In this document: positions 50,149 through 62,111 of the stretch, one piece after another | Layout: each line of letters starts with the position of its first letter | Position numbering within the stretch: the stretch's first letter is position 1 | NCBI GenBank assembly: GCA_011800805.1 | Contig: MPNW01000048.1 | Coordinates: 47,048-111,047, forward strand | DNA: 64,000 nucleotides | Direction of reading: 5' to 3' | From: Hirudo medicinalis | Lineage: Eukaryota; Annelida; Clitellata; Hirudinida; Hirudinidae | Notes under the pieces: model-generated | What the model saw: the letters and a program-made list of their open reading frames with translations, nothing else | Databases searched by the model: none | Told to the model about the DNA's origin: nothing | Position numbers and translations under genes: made by a program

Positions 50149-52740
50149 TGTATGTGAAAGATTGGCTCAAGGTGCTGGAGAGGAAAGACATTCATATTTC
50201 TGCTTTCCAAGAAGCGATGTGATGTGAAATCACCTGTGAAATGGAGAAGATTCTAATTGGAGTTTGTTGCAGACCTCCTTCTTCAGATGGGGATCCAGAG
50301 AATTAATTGAAATAGCTAGCTTACAGCCCTTTATTCTAATGAGAGATTTCAATTACCACGTAGATTGGATTCAGCAAGGAGATAGGCAAAGGGATAGCAT
50401 ATTCCTTGATTTTGTAAAATACTAGTTTCTGTTTTCAAGTAGAAAAACTTTTTTAAGGCAGATTATGAGAAAATAAGACATGAGCTCGAACAAATTAATT
50501 TTCCAGATGGTCTAATGAACGTAGGTGCAGAGGACAGTTGGAACATGTTTATGGATACAATGTCAGATGTAATCAACAAGATGATACCCCGCAAAAGTGC
50601 GGTAAGTATAAGAAACCCTGGGTGACTAAAGAAAAGGTCAAAAACCAAATCAAGATATTTCTGGAAGAAATGTCAACAGATGAATCAGGAGCATTATGCA
50701 GATAATGGAATATTTGAACAACTGATAATTATAGCAAGAAAAGAAATGCAAGCAAAACGGCAAATGTTCAGGTTATTAAAAATTATGAAATTAAGCTAGC
50801 ACAGAATATTAAAAATGACAATAAAAGTTTCTGTAGATATGTAAGAAGTAAGTAAAGAAATAAGGTTAAACTAGTTCTACTAAAGACAAAAGGGGGAAGG
50901 TTAATCACAGAAGAAAAGGAAATGGCAGAAGGACTTCACGCTTACTTATCCTCCTTATTTACCAAAGAAGATCTGCAAAAAATACCAATTTCAGATGAAA
51001 TTTTCACAGGACCAAGAGAAGAAATGCTGACGGATTTTAAAATAAGCGAGGAATTAATAGTTCTTAATTAACAATCCTTAAATTAGAGACTGGCAAGAGT
51101 CCTGGCTGATGAGCTTCATCCAAAATTCCTGAAGGAAATGAGGTTTGAAATCTCTAAACCATTGTCATATATTTAATAACTCACTAAATATGGGAGAGAA
51201 ACTGGAGAGAAGCCATAGTGATATCGTTGTTTAAAAAGGGTAGCAGCAGTGACCCAGGGAACTACAGACCAGTAGGTCTGGCTTGTATCTCGTCAAAAGT
51301 AATGGAGGATATTGTGAAATACAAAATAGTGGAACATCTAAAGAAACTCATCAGGGAAAGCCAGCATGGGTTTGTTAGAGGAAAGTCCTGCTTAACTTAC
51401 TTGCTTGATTTCTTTGAAGATGTGGTTAGAAGACTTGATCAGGGACAATCAGCAGATTTGATCTACTTTCTACTTAGATTTTGCGGAGGCCTTTGAGATG
51501 AGAGACTATGGGGTTAAGTTGGAGGCTTGCGGAATTAGTGGAAAGGTGCTGAAATGGATAAAGATGTGATTGAAAGATAGCAGGCTTTAAAGTGAGTATC
51601 ATAGGAAAGGACCAGCTGGGTCGAGGCGGCAAGTGGAGTGCCTCAAGGGTCAGTGCCTGGTCCCCTTCTGTTCATCATCTACATAAATGACCTGGACTTT
51701 GGAATTTCTTCAAAATTGGTAAAGTTTGCCGACGACACAAAGATCTGTGCTGCAGTGAATGAAGAAGAGGATGTCCTGGCATTGCAGCATGATTTAAAAC
51801 TCCTACATGAGTGGTCAGCAAAATGGCAAATGGTATTTAATGTTGACAAATGCGTGGCCATTCATATGGGAAAACACAATAAAAGGGCTAGCATTAGGTT
51901 AAACAGTAAGAGTCTAAGATCTTCTGAAGAAAAAAGGAATCAAGGGATAGTCCACAAAAGCAGCAAATCGTTCAGACAATGCACAGAAGCATTAAAAAAA
52001 GGCCAATAGAATATTGGGAATGATCAGGAGAACCATAATAAGTAGAAAGGAGAAGTTATCTTGAGACTATATTAGTCACTAGTGAGAACACATCTGGAAT
52101 GTTGTGAACCTGCATGGAATCCATATCTAAAAAAGGATATTGAAGCTGTAGAAAAAGTGCAGAGAAGTGCTACAAAAATGTTAAGAGGATTTAGAGATCT
52201 GTGCTATGAGGAGAGGTTAAGAAGGACAAGAACGACTACCATTCTACCATTAGAAAAGAGGCGCACATGGGGGACCTCATTGAAACACATAAAATAATCA
52301 CTGGCAAAGTAGATAAGGATCCAGGAAAGTTCTTTTAGGCAGCTACAGATGCAAGAACAAGGGTCATCAAAGCAAGCTGTTTAAGAGACCAGCAGGGAGC
52401 TTTGGTAGTAGATTCTTTAGCGCTAGGGTAGCTGACAGCTGGAACAAACTTAGGACCCAAACATTGGAGGCCAGAACGGTGTTAGAATTTAAGATTGCCT
52501 TAGAGTCTGAAGACTATTAAATAAGAAGTTAAGGAGAAGTGCTTACTACAAATAAGAGATAATCCTTAAGGACCACTGTAATCTGTTAATTTAAGTTAAC
52601 TCTGCGTATTCACCCTTCTTGAGGCAGTCACTTAGCCTTATTGTATCCCAGAGGACTTTCATATACAAATAACATGACATTAATTTATACTGGTTTAAGT
52701 AGACTAATGTCGGTGTGATAAACCACTCCTTTTTAATTCA

Positions 52741-52853
52741 TTATCCAAATTTCGAAAGTTCTGTTTTAAATAATTCCACCGAATCGAAATATACTATCTC
52801 CTCATCAAACTGTTTCCATAGATTAACTACTCTCGTGCTGAAATATTTATTGT
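52741..52853 (-). mobile_element. C-terminal remnant of another LINE
   Basis: The minus strand reads NKYFSTRVVNLWKQFDEEIV followed by FDSVELFKTELSKFG and a stop, the standard C-terminal pattern (RVVNxWNxLP...SVxxFKxxLDKF) of CR1/L2-type elements. Only the last 37 codons remain. Confidence 0.7.
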
Positions 52854-52880
52854 TATATATGTAAATATGTTTCTTATGAG

Positions 52881-53036
52881 CAGTGGCGACTGGGGCCTTG
52901 GCCCACCCCCGTGAATTTTAAATAAGAGATAAGTTAAATATATTTTAATTTACTTTTTTTATATTTTAAATCAATAAATTATGGCTTTGAACGAACATAT
53001 TAGTAACTGTGCCCCCTCCCCCTAAATCCGCCACTG
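52881..53036. mobile_element. 156-bp MITE with CAGTGGCG inverted ends
   Basis: The left end is CAGTGGCGACTGGGGCC and the right end, reverse-complemented, is CAGTGGCGGATTTAGGGGGAG; the interior is AT-rich and non-coding. These are the typical short inverted ends of a MITE. No convincing target duplication was seen. A GTGGCGTAGGCTAAGGAGAG motif near 63815 may mark another copy. Confidence 0.65.
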
Positions 53037-53066
53037 GTTCCAGTGCACCCCCCCGGCCAAAGTGCT

Positions 53067-53084
53067 CAGTAGTAGTAGTAGTAG
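53067..53084. repeat. (AGT)n microsatellite
   Basis: Six or so tandem AGT units, directly downstream of the MITE. Nothing else is visible. Confidence 0.85.
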
Positions 53085-53520
53085 TATTTTATTAATGTCC
53101 TCAGCATAACGTGATGAATAGGACATCCGAAGTGCTCAAGATCCGTCCCTGCTTATATACGATAGATTTGCTCATTTTACCTGCTGATCTGCTGATTCAC
53201 TAGGCTGGTAAGGAATCCCAAAAATTGAAGTCATTGACTTTACTAAAATTTTATAAACTTATTAGCATCACTTTCAATTTTTAAAATAATTTTAATAACA
53301 GCCATAAAAAAAACATTCGAAATGAATGCAGGGAATCAAGCGGTGTATTTCAGCTATTGATTTTGAGCCAATATTGATTCACTATGCTGTAAGCCAATAA
53401 GCTTTAAAAAGCAAGTTGTAAGCGATTAAGTTGTAAATAATTTAATAGATATGCACATTTTCTGTTTGATTTGCGATCTTTGAGTTGAAGTTGAAGTCGA
53501 CGGAAAACTTTAAAAAAAAA

Positions 53521-56500
53521 TTATTGTCTTAAAGAGATTTTTAAGAACATGCCATTCTCTGTTTTCAGTGCTAGGGTGGGTTTGGCAATGGTTGGACGCT
53601 CGTTATCTAAGGCCAGCGAAAACCTGGTAAATAGAATCTTATTTTTGTACACAAATTTTTGTACGAATGTACAAATTGTGCATGTCTTGAAGCATTTTAA
53701 AGTTGTAATTGTTATTTTATAAAATTATTACACAATTAAGTAATTTAAAAAAATTATTGTCTTGAAAACGTAGAAACCATTTATTACCCTAAAAATTGTA
53801 CATGATTGAATTTGATTTGAATTACAAATGAACAATACGTTGACCCACTTTCTCAAAGTTCTTGCTACTATTACTTTTATTTCATTCATTGCAAAAATCT
53901 GACCGATGCAATTTCTGAAATAAATTTTTTTTTTAATAAACGTACGGAAACAAATATCCTTCAGCTCTGAATTCGCCAGATCATTTAAAGGTTACATTGA
54001 AATTGCTCGCAAATTGTTGCGTTATCTGTGTAAGATTAATTATTTAGTCACACCCTTTACCCTATTTTCACTGCTTGCCTCACTTGGATTACTTTTGCAA
54101 ATATATATGACATAAGAAGTGAGTATGACGAAGAAATAATGATACTTTACAGCTATTATTAGATAATCTTGTTTATGATTATAATATTTTACAAGCCACA
54201 ATCCATTCTCACTAACCTTGGTCCAGAAGAGAAAGGAACATAGGCATAAGGATCTATGTTGCCGATGTTATCTGATGAAAATCTGCTGGGATCATATTTC
54301 TGGAAAACATTTTTAAAAAATTTAAAGTACTTATAAAGCAATCCCTGTAAACGGCAGTGTTAAAACTAGATTTCAAAATGTTTTATGAAGTTACATACTT
54401 ATAATATTCTACACGATTATTTTAAACAACAGTGATTTTACAGAAATATTAATATCCAATCTTAATTTCTGGAAATATTACATTTATAAGTCAAAGTTAT
54501 CAGCCAATAAATTTTAAAAGGCAAAACCACACCAAAGAATCAGGCCATACAGAAGGATTGTGGTGAAGAGCATAGATATGGGTTGATACCATGGATCCCT
54601 TGGGCATTTCAACTCCATCGATGACTATGGGGTTATGCAATTCTCTCCCAACAAATGGGATTGGACAATATATTCGCAATGCTTCTTTTATGCACATCGT
54701 CAAGTAATTCAGTTTATGCAAGTCATTCCTAATGATCGAAAAGATGTTATCGTTATGTGATCATGCATGGATAAGATATGGTTATATCCTCCAGTATTAA
54801 CATTATAATATTTAATCCGTAAATCTATTTAAGTAGGTTTGCACTAAAAAATGAAAGAAATGTTATTTACTGTAAATGTTTGGTGATTGCAAGCTATAAG
54901 TTAATAAATGTATCATTAAATTAACATTTTTTAGCGATGAATTGAATTTTCCAAAGCATGGCTCTAAGGGAAAATCTATTTCATGACCGTATCTGATTTC
55001 GTAAAATGTCGAACCAGTTCAGCGCATCTTCTTTTCCATCCTTAAGTATTTCATCGATTTCTTTCTGACAGCGTATTTGCTCCCCAGGGTTTTTTGCCAA
55101 TGCGTAAATGGTCCATGCTACGCCACTAGAAGAAGGATCGTGGCCTGTTTGGGCCAGTGTTCAATTCCTTCTTATATATATACATACATTTATTGGTCAA
55201 ACATATATTTTCTAAGGGAACCTGCAAGAAGAAATGTATCAACTTCATTCCTGATTTCACAATCAGTCAACCCGTTGCCATCATCGTCCCTGGCTTCCAG
55301 CAAGATCTGTAAGAAATCTGTATTTGTTCTTTCCATACATAACTGAAAAATTAAAGATTACATGTTCTAAGTATGTGTATATCAACTATATATATATATG
55401 ATTCTTATTACTACTTATTTACTCATGATTAACGATAAGATATTATAAGAATGCAAATTATGAAATTTTATACAAGTCCTTATTATCTTTTTAAGCTTGG
55501 ATCCATAGTAAAAAAATTATAATATTAACCTTAAAATTAAATTTTAAGAAATTTCAGGATAATTTACTTTAAATTAGTCACGGGTTATCGCTAAAACATA
55601 TCAATGCCATTATTATTTTTAGTAATTTTAGTTACATTTATTTTCAAAAACACTTCCAGATTTGTAAATTTATCAATAAAGTTATTTAGCAAACTTATTA
55701 CTTCATGCGTTTTCTTCCTCTCTTTGATTAAATACTCTGATACTTCATGGACGAAAGCAACATTTTTTCTAAATTCTGTTGAATCCTTTGAAAACCAATA
55801 GATGAAATTGTAGTGCTGCCAAGGTTTGCTGAAAGCAATGCAATTTTTATGACAATAAAAAATTATTACTTTAATTAATTTTACTTTGATGGTAAAGAAA
55901 TTTCGATGAAAAATAACTTTAAATACAAAACATGAATTTGATTTCTTTCGATTTAATTAAAACTTTCGTTATTAATTTTTCTCCCTATTCAGTCCTATTT
56001 ATTGAAAACTATACAGCATCATCTAAGCAACAAAATTCAAAATTTTTACTTCTTTCTTTAAAAAAAAACCATTTATCGTTCATTTGTAAAGAAAATGCAA
56101 TTAAAGTTATACTTATTTGCCATAAAATTGAAATAATAATAAAATTATATTTATGTTGCTCGCAAAGCAAAATAAAACAATGAGACAATATATTGAATAT
56201 ATTATTAATAAATCATTAGTAACTTAATACTTTATTAACAGTTAATATTAGCGAGATCAGACGACTTACAAACATCGCTTTGCCCAAAGTTCTTGCAGTA
56301 TGTAAACAGCCTTTAGATAAGGATGATTACCTCTGTGAATTTTTGGAAATATTTCTTGAAAACGTTTGATTAAGACTCAATTACCCGCATAAATTAAAAA
56401 AAATAACCCTTTCCGTTGGACATCACTTTCATAAGAAAAGGCACATCTAAGTATAATGTCGAAAGTTAAATGTGAAATATTGCTAAACATTTCGATGCTT

Positions 56501-58318
56501 TCTCCATTTTGGGCGAACAAAAGTAATTTTTCCTGAAGATAAAATTGATTAATGAACCAAGTCCGCTGACTAATTAAGATGCTAATATCAAAAAATGAGT
56601 CCAAAAACAAAGTTCTTGTTGAACTGTCACTTCAATATTTGCAACAATTGAATACTAAGTCTTAAATCTACCAGGAAAATGTCTGTGCATTGGTTTTTCA
56701 CTTTTAGGTACTCTCTCAGAGCCGCAATGCCAAAGACATTGTTTAAAAGCTTTCTGTTTCTCATCCATTTACTCCCATGACTTAAAACTAAGCCTTCACC
56801 AATCCAGCTTAAAGTGTACTTATATGAACCTGTTGTAATTTGCTTAGGTTCTGAAAATTAAATGAAAAAGTGAGATTAATAGTCTTAAAACAATTTTGTT
56901 AATAATGGAATATGTTTAAACTATCTCAAAATGGTAAATGAACCTGCTGTTTTCAACAGTTTTTTCACAGTTTCAGGATGATATAAAATAAGGTTGCCTT
57001 TAAAAAAATTTAATGACCAGAACGTGCAAAGCCTCGGAAATTTAAATGCCCTTTTCCGTGCAAATTCCAAACCAGTGACCGTGGGTCCTGGAAACTAATG
57101 CAAGAATGTTTAGTTTATTCATAGATTGATGCAAAACAGCATGACTTTAGGGGTCGTCCATTAATTATGTCAACAAATTTAAGGTAATTTTTGAACCCCT
57201 CCCTCCCCTCATCAACAACTGTCAAACTTCTAGAGACCCTCTATCAAAATGATGTCAAAAAACTGACACCCCCCCCCCCATATATTATGTTTTGTTTTAC
57301 AATTTTTAATTTTGAGTTTGTTTTTTTATTTTGAAAATAAATAAAGAAATTGTCAAACTGAATATTATTGTCAATTTTTTAATGTCAGCTTCTATCATTT
57401 TCCCTTGGAAAAATCAAAAGTTCTTCTATTGTAATAGGCGTAGTATCGGATTCATCATTTTCATCATTTTGTCGAGCTGATAAACCAGACAATTCAACAT
57501 CATTTTCATCACAAAATATCAGAATTTTCTTTGTGTGCAATAATTGCCATCAGCTCTTTCTGTCATTTGGCAGCTACTCGAATTAGCTAAAGGTATTTGT
57601 TGATAAAAAGGTGTTAATTTGTTACGCCCGAGATCGCATTGTTTGTGTTGCTGAACATGTTTCTCTAACATGACTTGTGAACAACACAAAGAAATTTCGG
57701 GCTCCTAGGCATAGTAGTAGTCCTAGTAGGCCACGGGCCCATATGTTATGGTAATTTGGTAATGGAAAAGCAAAGAAAAGGTCATGATTGTAAAATTTCA
57801 ATATTTTAAACACCTAAAAATTAATGGGCCTTTGGGCACTCCCCCATGCCTCTCGGCGGTCCTGCTAGTGAAGAAACATTATTTGCAGATTAGGTTATTT
57901 TTTTTTTACAGATTTTGCAAATTTTTCAAGCAGTGACGACTGAACTAAGGACTATCAGTAATGTTATAAATCCATCTGTTAAAATTTAGATTTTTATCAT
58001 AAAATATAACACTGTTGACGTCAATTAATCTTAAACTCTATAAATTTATTTAAATCCACATGACCTACTTAATTGCTTTTACCAAATGAAACAACAGATT
58101 TTTAACAAAAGAACATGTTGATTTAAAAACTAACTAACAACAAATACACCAAAACCATTTCAAAATACCGAATTCAGGTGGCCCCAAATCCAATGTTTTT
58201 GTTCCATCGGAAATTTACCAAGAGCTGCCGCAATCTCTTTACGTTTAATGATAAGTGATATAAACTTATAAAACAAATACGACACAATTAGCAAAGCTAC
58301 TGCAGCAAGAACCTGCAT
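53521..58318 (-). CDS. CYP4: Cytochrome P450 family 4-like, 12 exons, 522 aa
   Basis: CYP4 enzymes are ER membrane monooxygenases, typically fatty-acid hydroxylases. Exons (-): 58169-58318, 56944-57094, 56672-56850, 56408-56532, 56270-56332, 55654-55828, 55222-55342, 54988-55144, 54533-54728, 54217-54299, 53849-53914, 53521-53623. Every phase closes. An N-terminal membrane anchor (VLAAVALLIVSYLFYKFI) is followed by WIWGHLN and FPGPTVTGLEF, the C-helix SKWMRNRKLL, the I-helix AGHDPSSSGVAW, the ExxR motif EALR in CIKEALRIYCP, DPSRFSSDN, the heme loop FSSGPRNCIGQ with its Cys ligand, and the ending LKTENGMFLKIS. Oddities: the conserved I-helix Thr is Pro, and the Glu that CYP4 enzymes use for covalent heme attachment is Ala. 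The heme-ligand and ExxR motifs are intact. The same exon plan is found in the divergent CYP4 at 62112. Confidence 0.94.
57150..57862. repeat. Repeat cluster in intron 1 of the minus-strand CYP4
   Basis: 57151-57290 begins GGGGTCGTCCATTAATTATG and includes a C-run, resembling a motif I recall from short repeats of many invertebrates. 57690-57862 (TTTCGGGCTCCTAGGCA, then GGTCATGATTGTAAAATTTC, then GGGCACTCCCCCATGCCTCT) is a relative of the unit at 23893-24045, with shared order and wording. The part in between is AT-rich and has no recognisable frame. Confidence 0.55.
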
Positions 58319-60400
58319 GATTTTTTTTTATTAATTCAAGTTTTCGAGACACCAATATGTTTACTTGGATTATTTTGCCTATATATTGTCTAAAATATAG
58401 CATGAAAAACATGTTCTGAAACATGTAAAACAGATGTATTCAAAAACGTTATTTGAAGATGAAACGTTGAAAACAACCAGAAGTTGATCTTTCTTCGGGT
58501 TTGTAGTTCAATTCCAATACAAAAAATATGTCAATGTTTTGTACTAAAAATGTAAATACAATTTTCCTTTTCAAGGTTGGCTACTTCATTTGATGAGTAT
58601 TTCATCCACTCAGCGGAAATTCATTCCGTAATTTCCATTGTCAATGAGCTGAATTTGCAAATGCTACCTTAAATTATTTTCCATTAGACGCTCAGGTCCA
58701 CGCATATACTCATCCATACATAAGAAACAACCTAATCTACAACAATATCAACATTCAAGTCATCCTATAAATCACATTTACTATCCGCTTAAACATGTAA
58801 ATATCTGCTAAAGTCTTGTATCCAGCTCATACACATTCTCATCTTGGTTTTACTTATTTCGTTTGCTGTAAAAAATTACTCAATTATTCTTCTTTGTAGG
58901 TGGCCTTCCTAGCGGGATGTGAATCGCCTTGGGTTTTTACCTTTAGACTTTTTGCATTTCAGATATTTTTGTGTTTTAGTTTTGTTTGCTTGTGTCTGAT
59001 GTTCATAAAATCGAATCAAATCAAATAATAGTTGTGTTTCAATAATAATGTAACAGCTATTGGAAGGTTAGTAAGTTGTAATCTAATTTGCTTGTTTATA
59101 TCGAAATGAAAAAAAAAAAAATCTTTTGCGCTTGATTGACAAAAATGATTTATGCAGCAAATGTTGGTTTCATTGAAAATTGTCCATTACCATAACTGTT
59201 CGCGGAGTAGTAAAATCAGCGAAACAATGGATGACTAATAATTTAGCGATGCGGAACCAAGAAATTACAGCCGAAGTACTTTTAGCGGAGGTGCAAATAT
59301 GAGTTCAAGTACTCAAAGCAAGTTCATGAAATGAAACGAGTACCAAGTATCACACGTCTGAAATGAAAGTCAAAGAAAGTTGTTAGTTCGTTAACTCATT
59401 CAAGATAAACCTTTAGAACTTCAGCTAATCAGTAAAAATCAATGGAGTTAAAGCACTTTATTTTACGATTGAATCATCAAATACGCCTCCATCAGAAATC
59501 TAATCAACTGTGATTTGGAAGCATATTTAAATGCGTATATAATTGAATTAAAATTCAACATAAAATTGAAATTTAAATTAAGTTGAGGAAAGCGCATAAA
59601 AAGGAGAAAACCTTGAGTTTTTATTCTATGCAGAATTCTCGTAAAAATTAATTTCAAGTGTATTTATGTTTTAAATAATTTAAAAAAAAAGATTTAAGGT
59701 CTTAATCATTTCAAAAACCAGAGCTGGTATCATAAACAGATAATGTAAATACAACGATTAGTTTTAGAAATCTGAAGATTTAACATATTTAACAACTAAG
59801 CACTTGGGTCTCAAACTATTTTTTAAATTTCACAAAATGTAATTGGTGCAGTTTTAAATTGAATTCATGATCTTGGTTTATTTCTAACGATTAATTTTGT
59901 CGGATGTCATTTGATTTTTGTGCTTTGTTAGAGCTTCTCCGCCAGCGGAAGTATTTTCTGCCTCCCCTTGCTTTGTGATTTACTTTGCAATATGCCTAGT
60001 AAATTTACCCCGAAAAGATGAAAACTTCCACATACGAGCTTGTCAATTTTGGGATTTAAAGGTTTAAAAATAATCAATTGTCTGAATTATTTATTAGTTC
60101 GATAGTTCTCAAATTAGTTTTGAAATCTGGTTAGAAATGTTTAGGTACTTGTCCACATGCGTAAGATAGATAGACATATGTAATTTTAAAAGATTTGATA
60201 AAGCTTATTGATTCAAATTCTTCTATATTTGTGAAAATTTCATTAATATTCTATTTTCAGCTTTCATCAAAATCGTGAGGGTTTGTGCTTGTTAGAGGCC
60301 TAATGTCAAAGAAAATTAAATTTCAAAGGTACTTGTATAGATACTCAAACAAAAACCTCAAATAGCAAGAAATAAGTTACAAATATATAATTAAATTCCA
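58319..60400. other. Intergenic stretch upstream of the minus-strand CYP4
   Basis: About 2 kb of AT-rich DNA between two divergent CYP4 genes. I see no exon, RNA gene or defined repeat, only scattered short frames. Confidence 0.45.
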
Positions 60401-60655
60401 CACCAATCAAATTTCTTCCTTCCAACATCCGTTTGACAAAACCAACTAAAAACCTACTTATTTCTCGGGACTTACTGATTTATTTGTATTTACAAACTTT
60501 GTATTTTGTTTTATTTCAAATATTTTTTTTCTATGTTTTTATTGCTACTCCGGCTGTAATAGTGACTGATTGTATGCTATAATATGTTGTAGTTCCAATA
60601 CATCCCATTGGGATAGCTGCGCACTTAAAAAAATCGGATAAATAAACGTAAATGT
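60401..60655 (+). mobile_element. 3' tail of an L2/CR1-like retrotransposon
   Basis: The sequence around 60580-60655, with CATCCCATTGGGATAGCTGC then GCACTTAAAAAAATCGGATAA and an ATAAACGTAAATGTAAA tail, matches the 3' UTR of the element ending near 27560. Upstream, 60420-60480 preserves a broken C-terminal KTYLF-type coding end. Confidence 0.65.
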
Positions 60656-62111
60656 AAAATCGTTAAAATAAAAACATCCTAAATATCATTTTAAAATGTT
60701 TGCTAATATTCTTATATTGCTATGTCATCAATAGCAAAATTTGCCCGATGCAATTGCTAGAACAGAATTTTCACAAATATTATAAAATCGATATTCCTAT
60801 TGTTAACTCGAACATGCAGCAATAATTAACCGACCTAGGTCAATCATGGAATGGAACGAAAGAGTAATGATTTATTTTGTCAACCTTCTAAGCTGAAAAT
60901 CATAACGGATCGAATTTCTAGGATAATTGAAAAATTGAACAAATTCCAAAAAGAACCTAAATTATTGTTAATTGGATTTTTTATTGATTTGATGTAATTC
61001 CAATTAAAAACCTTATAAAAGTCCATGACATAGCTTCCAGGCACTATTTAAATAATTACGAAATCGATATAATTCTCATGAAATGGTTTTAAATTTTAGC
61101 TGAAATGATTCAAATTCATATTAATTTAAATTTAAATCCCTGCTAAATTAGAGGTCATTTTGACTAAATCGATATAAATGTATTTAAATCGTCATGTAAT
61201 AACTAGATGCCAGTTCCAGTTAAATTGACAATAAATTTACACCATTTACACTGTTACCTGCATAGTTAGTAAATAATTAATTCAATTAACTCGATTTCAA
61301 TGCTTATTTTAGGTAATTATTTAATGTTAATCGCGGGGAAAATGCCTTAAATTATATTTAATTCGATCTTAAAGTCTCCTTAATATTCAAAATGCCCAAA
61401 TTTCAAACACATCTGCTGATCTGCTTATTTTTCTTTTACCTGCTTTCTTTGGCGCCCTCTTATCATTTTCTTCAAAGTGCAGTAACTCCATGATTGCTAA
61501 AGTTAAAGAACATTTTTAAACTGAAGCTAGGCCTTTAGTTAAGCAGGTAAGTTGGCATTGTAATCATCATCGTAAATTATTTCGTTTAACCTCTCTCTAA
61601 ATATCATTCAACAGGATGGAAAGATTACCATTCATATTTATATTAATATAATAAGTAAAGAATTACCATCAAAATTTTGTAACTACATTTGACATTGGAT
61701 TGTTTTTATCGTAACAGAACGTTACAAATTAGGTTACATCAATAATAAAAAACAAAAAAAAACAAAATCATCTATTATTCTTCGTTTCGTTAAATATTTT
61801 GAAAGTGTTACTATTTACACACGTTTGAAAGTCATATCTTAAACAAACATCAAAGGGGAGTTGTTTTTCAGATTTAGCTCTAAATTTTTGTCACTTAAAT
61901 TGCCAATGTCTCGACTTTAATGTATCATGAAAGTGAGGAGTACATCTAAGGTGCTTGTTTCTTCATAATTACAAAACAACTAAGATCTTTGAACTTATTT
62001 TAAACATTTAAAAGCAAATGAACCTTTTCCAATTTACAAAGCTCTCGAGATTATATATATATATAAGCACCTTTTACATGTATTGACAATTATTGGTTCT
62101 CCGTGGTCAAG
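60656..62111. other. Intergenic stretch upstream of the plus-strand CYP4
   Basis: AT-rich and non-coding as far as I can see. A (TA)n run at about 62052-62066, some 46-60 bases before the start codon, could serve as or near a TATA element for the plus-strand CYP4 gene. Confidence 0.4.

Larger units (their letters stand above)
49137..52560 (+). mobile_element. Near full-length non-LTR retrotransposon, degenerate, with nested insertions
   Basis: In order: an ORF1-like part at 49185-49690 with a CxxC...CxxC pair (CEKCRMYG, CFGCW); an endonuclease part near 49950-50090 (PDIIGITETWTRN; GYKLMRKDRE); reverse transcriptase blocks at 51218-51496 (DPGNYRPVGLACISSKVMED; RESQHGFVRGKSCLTYLLDF) and 51638-52009 (MPQGSVPGPLLFIIYINDLD; VKFADDTKICAAVNEEEDV, with the FADD catalytic motif); and a C-terminal part at 52082-52520 (VQRSATKMLRGFRDLCYEER; then ARVADSWNKL). 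Multiple stops and shifts show it is dead. The YEERL...RR C-terminus fits the CR1/Jockey group. Pieces of the other LINE family are inserted at 49693-49850 and 50088-50148. Confidence 0.85.

Noticed and set aside
57088..58168. A missing small exon between exons 1 and 2 of the minus-strand CYP4
   Set aside because: Moving the acceptor to 57094 adds FPG and closes the phase, as does the equivalent acceptor in the plus-strand CYP4.
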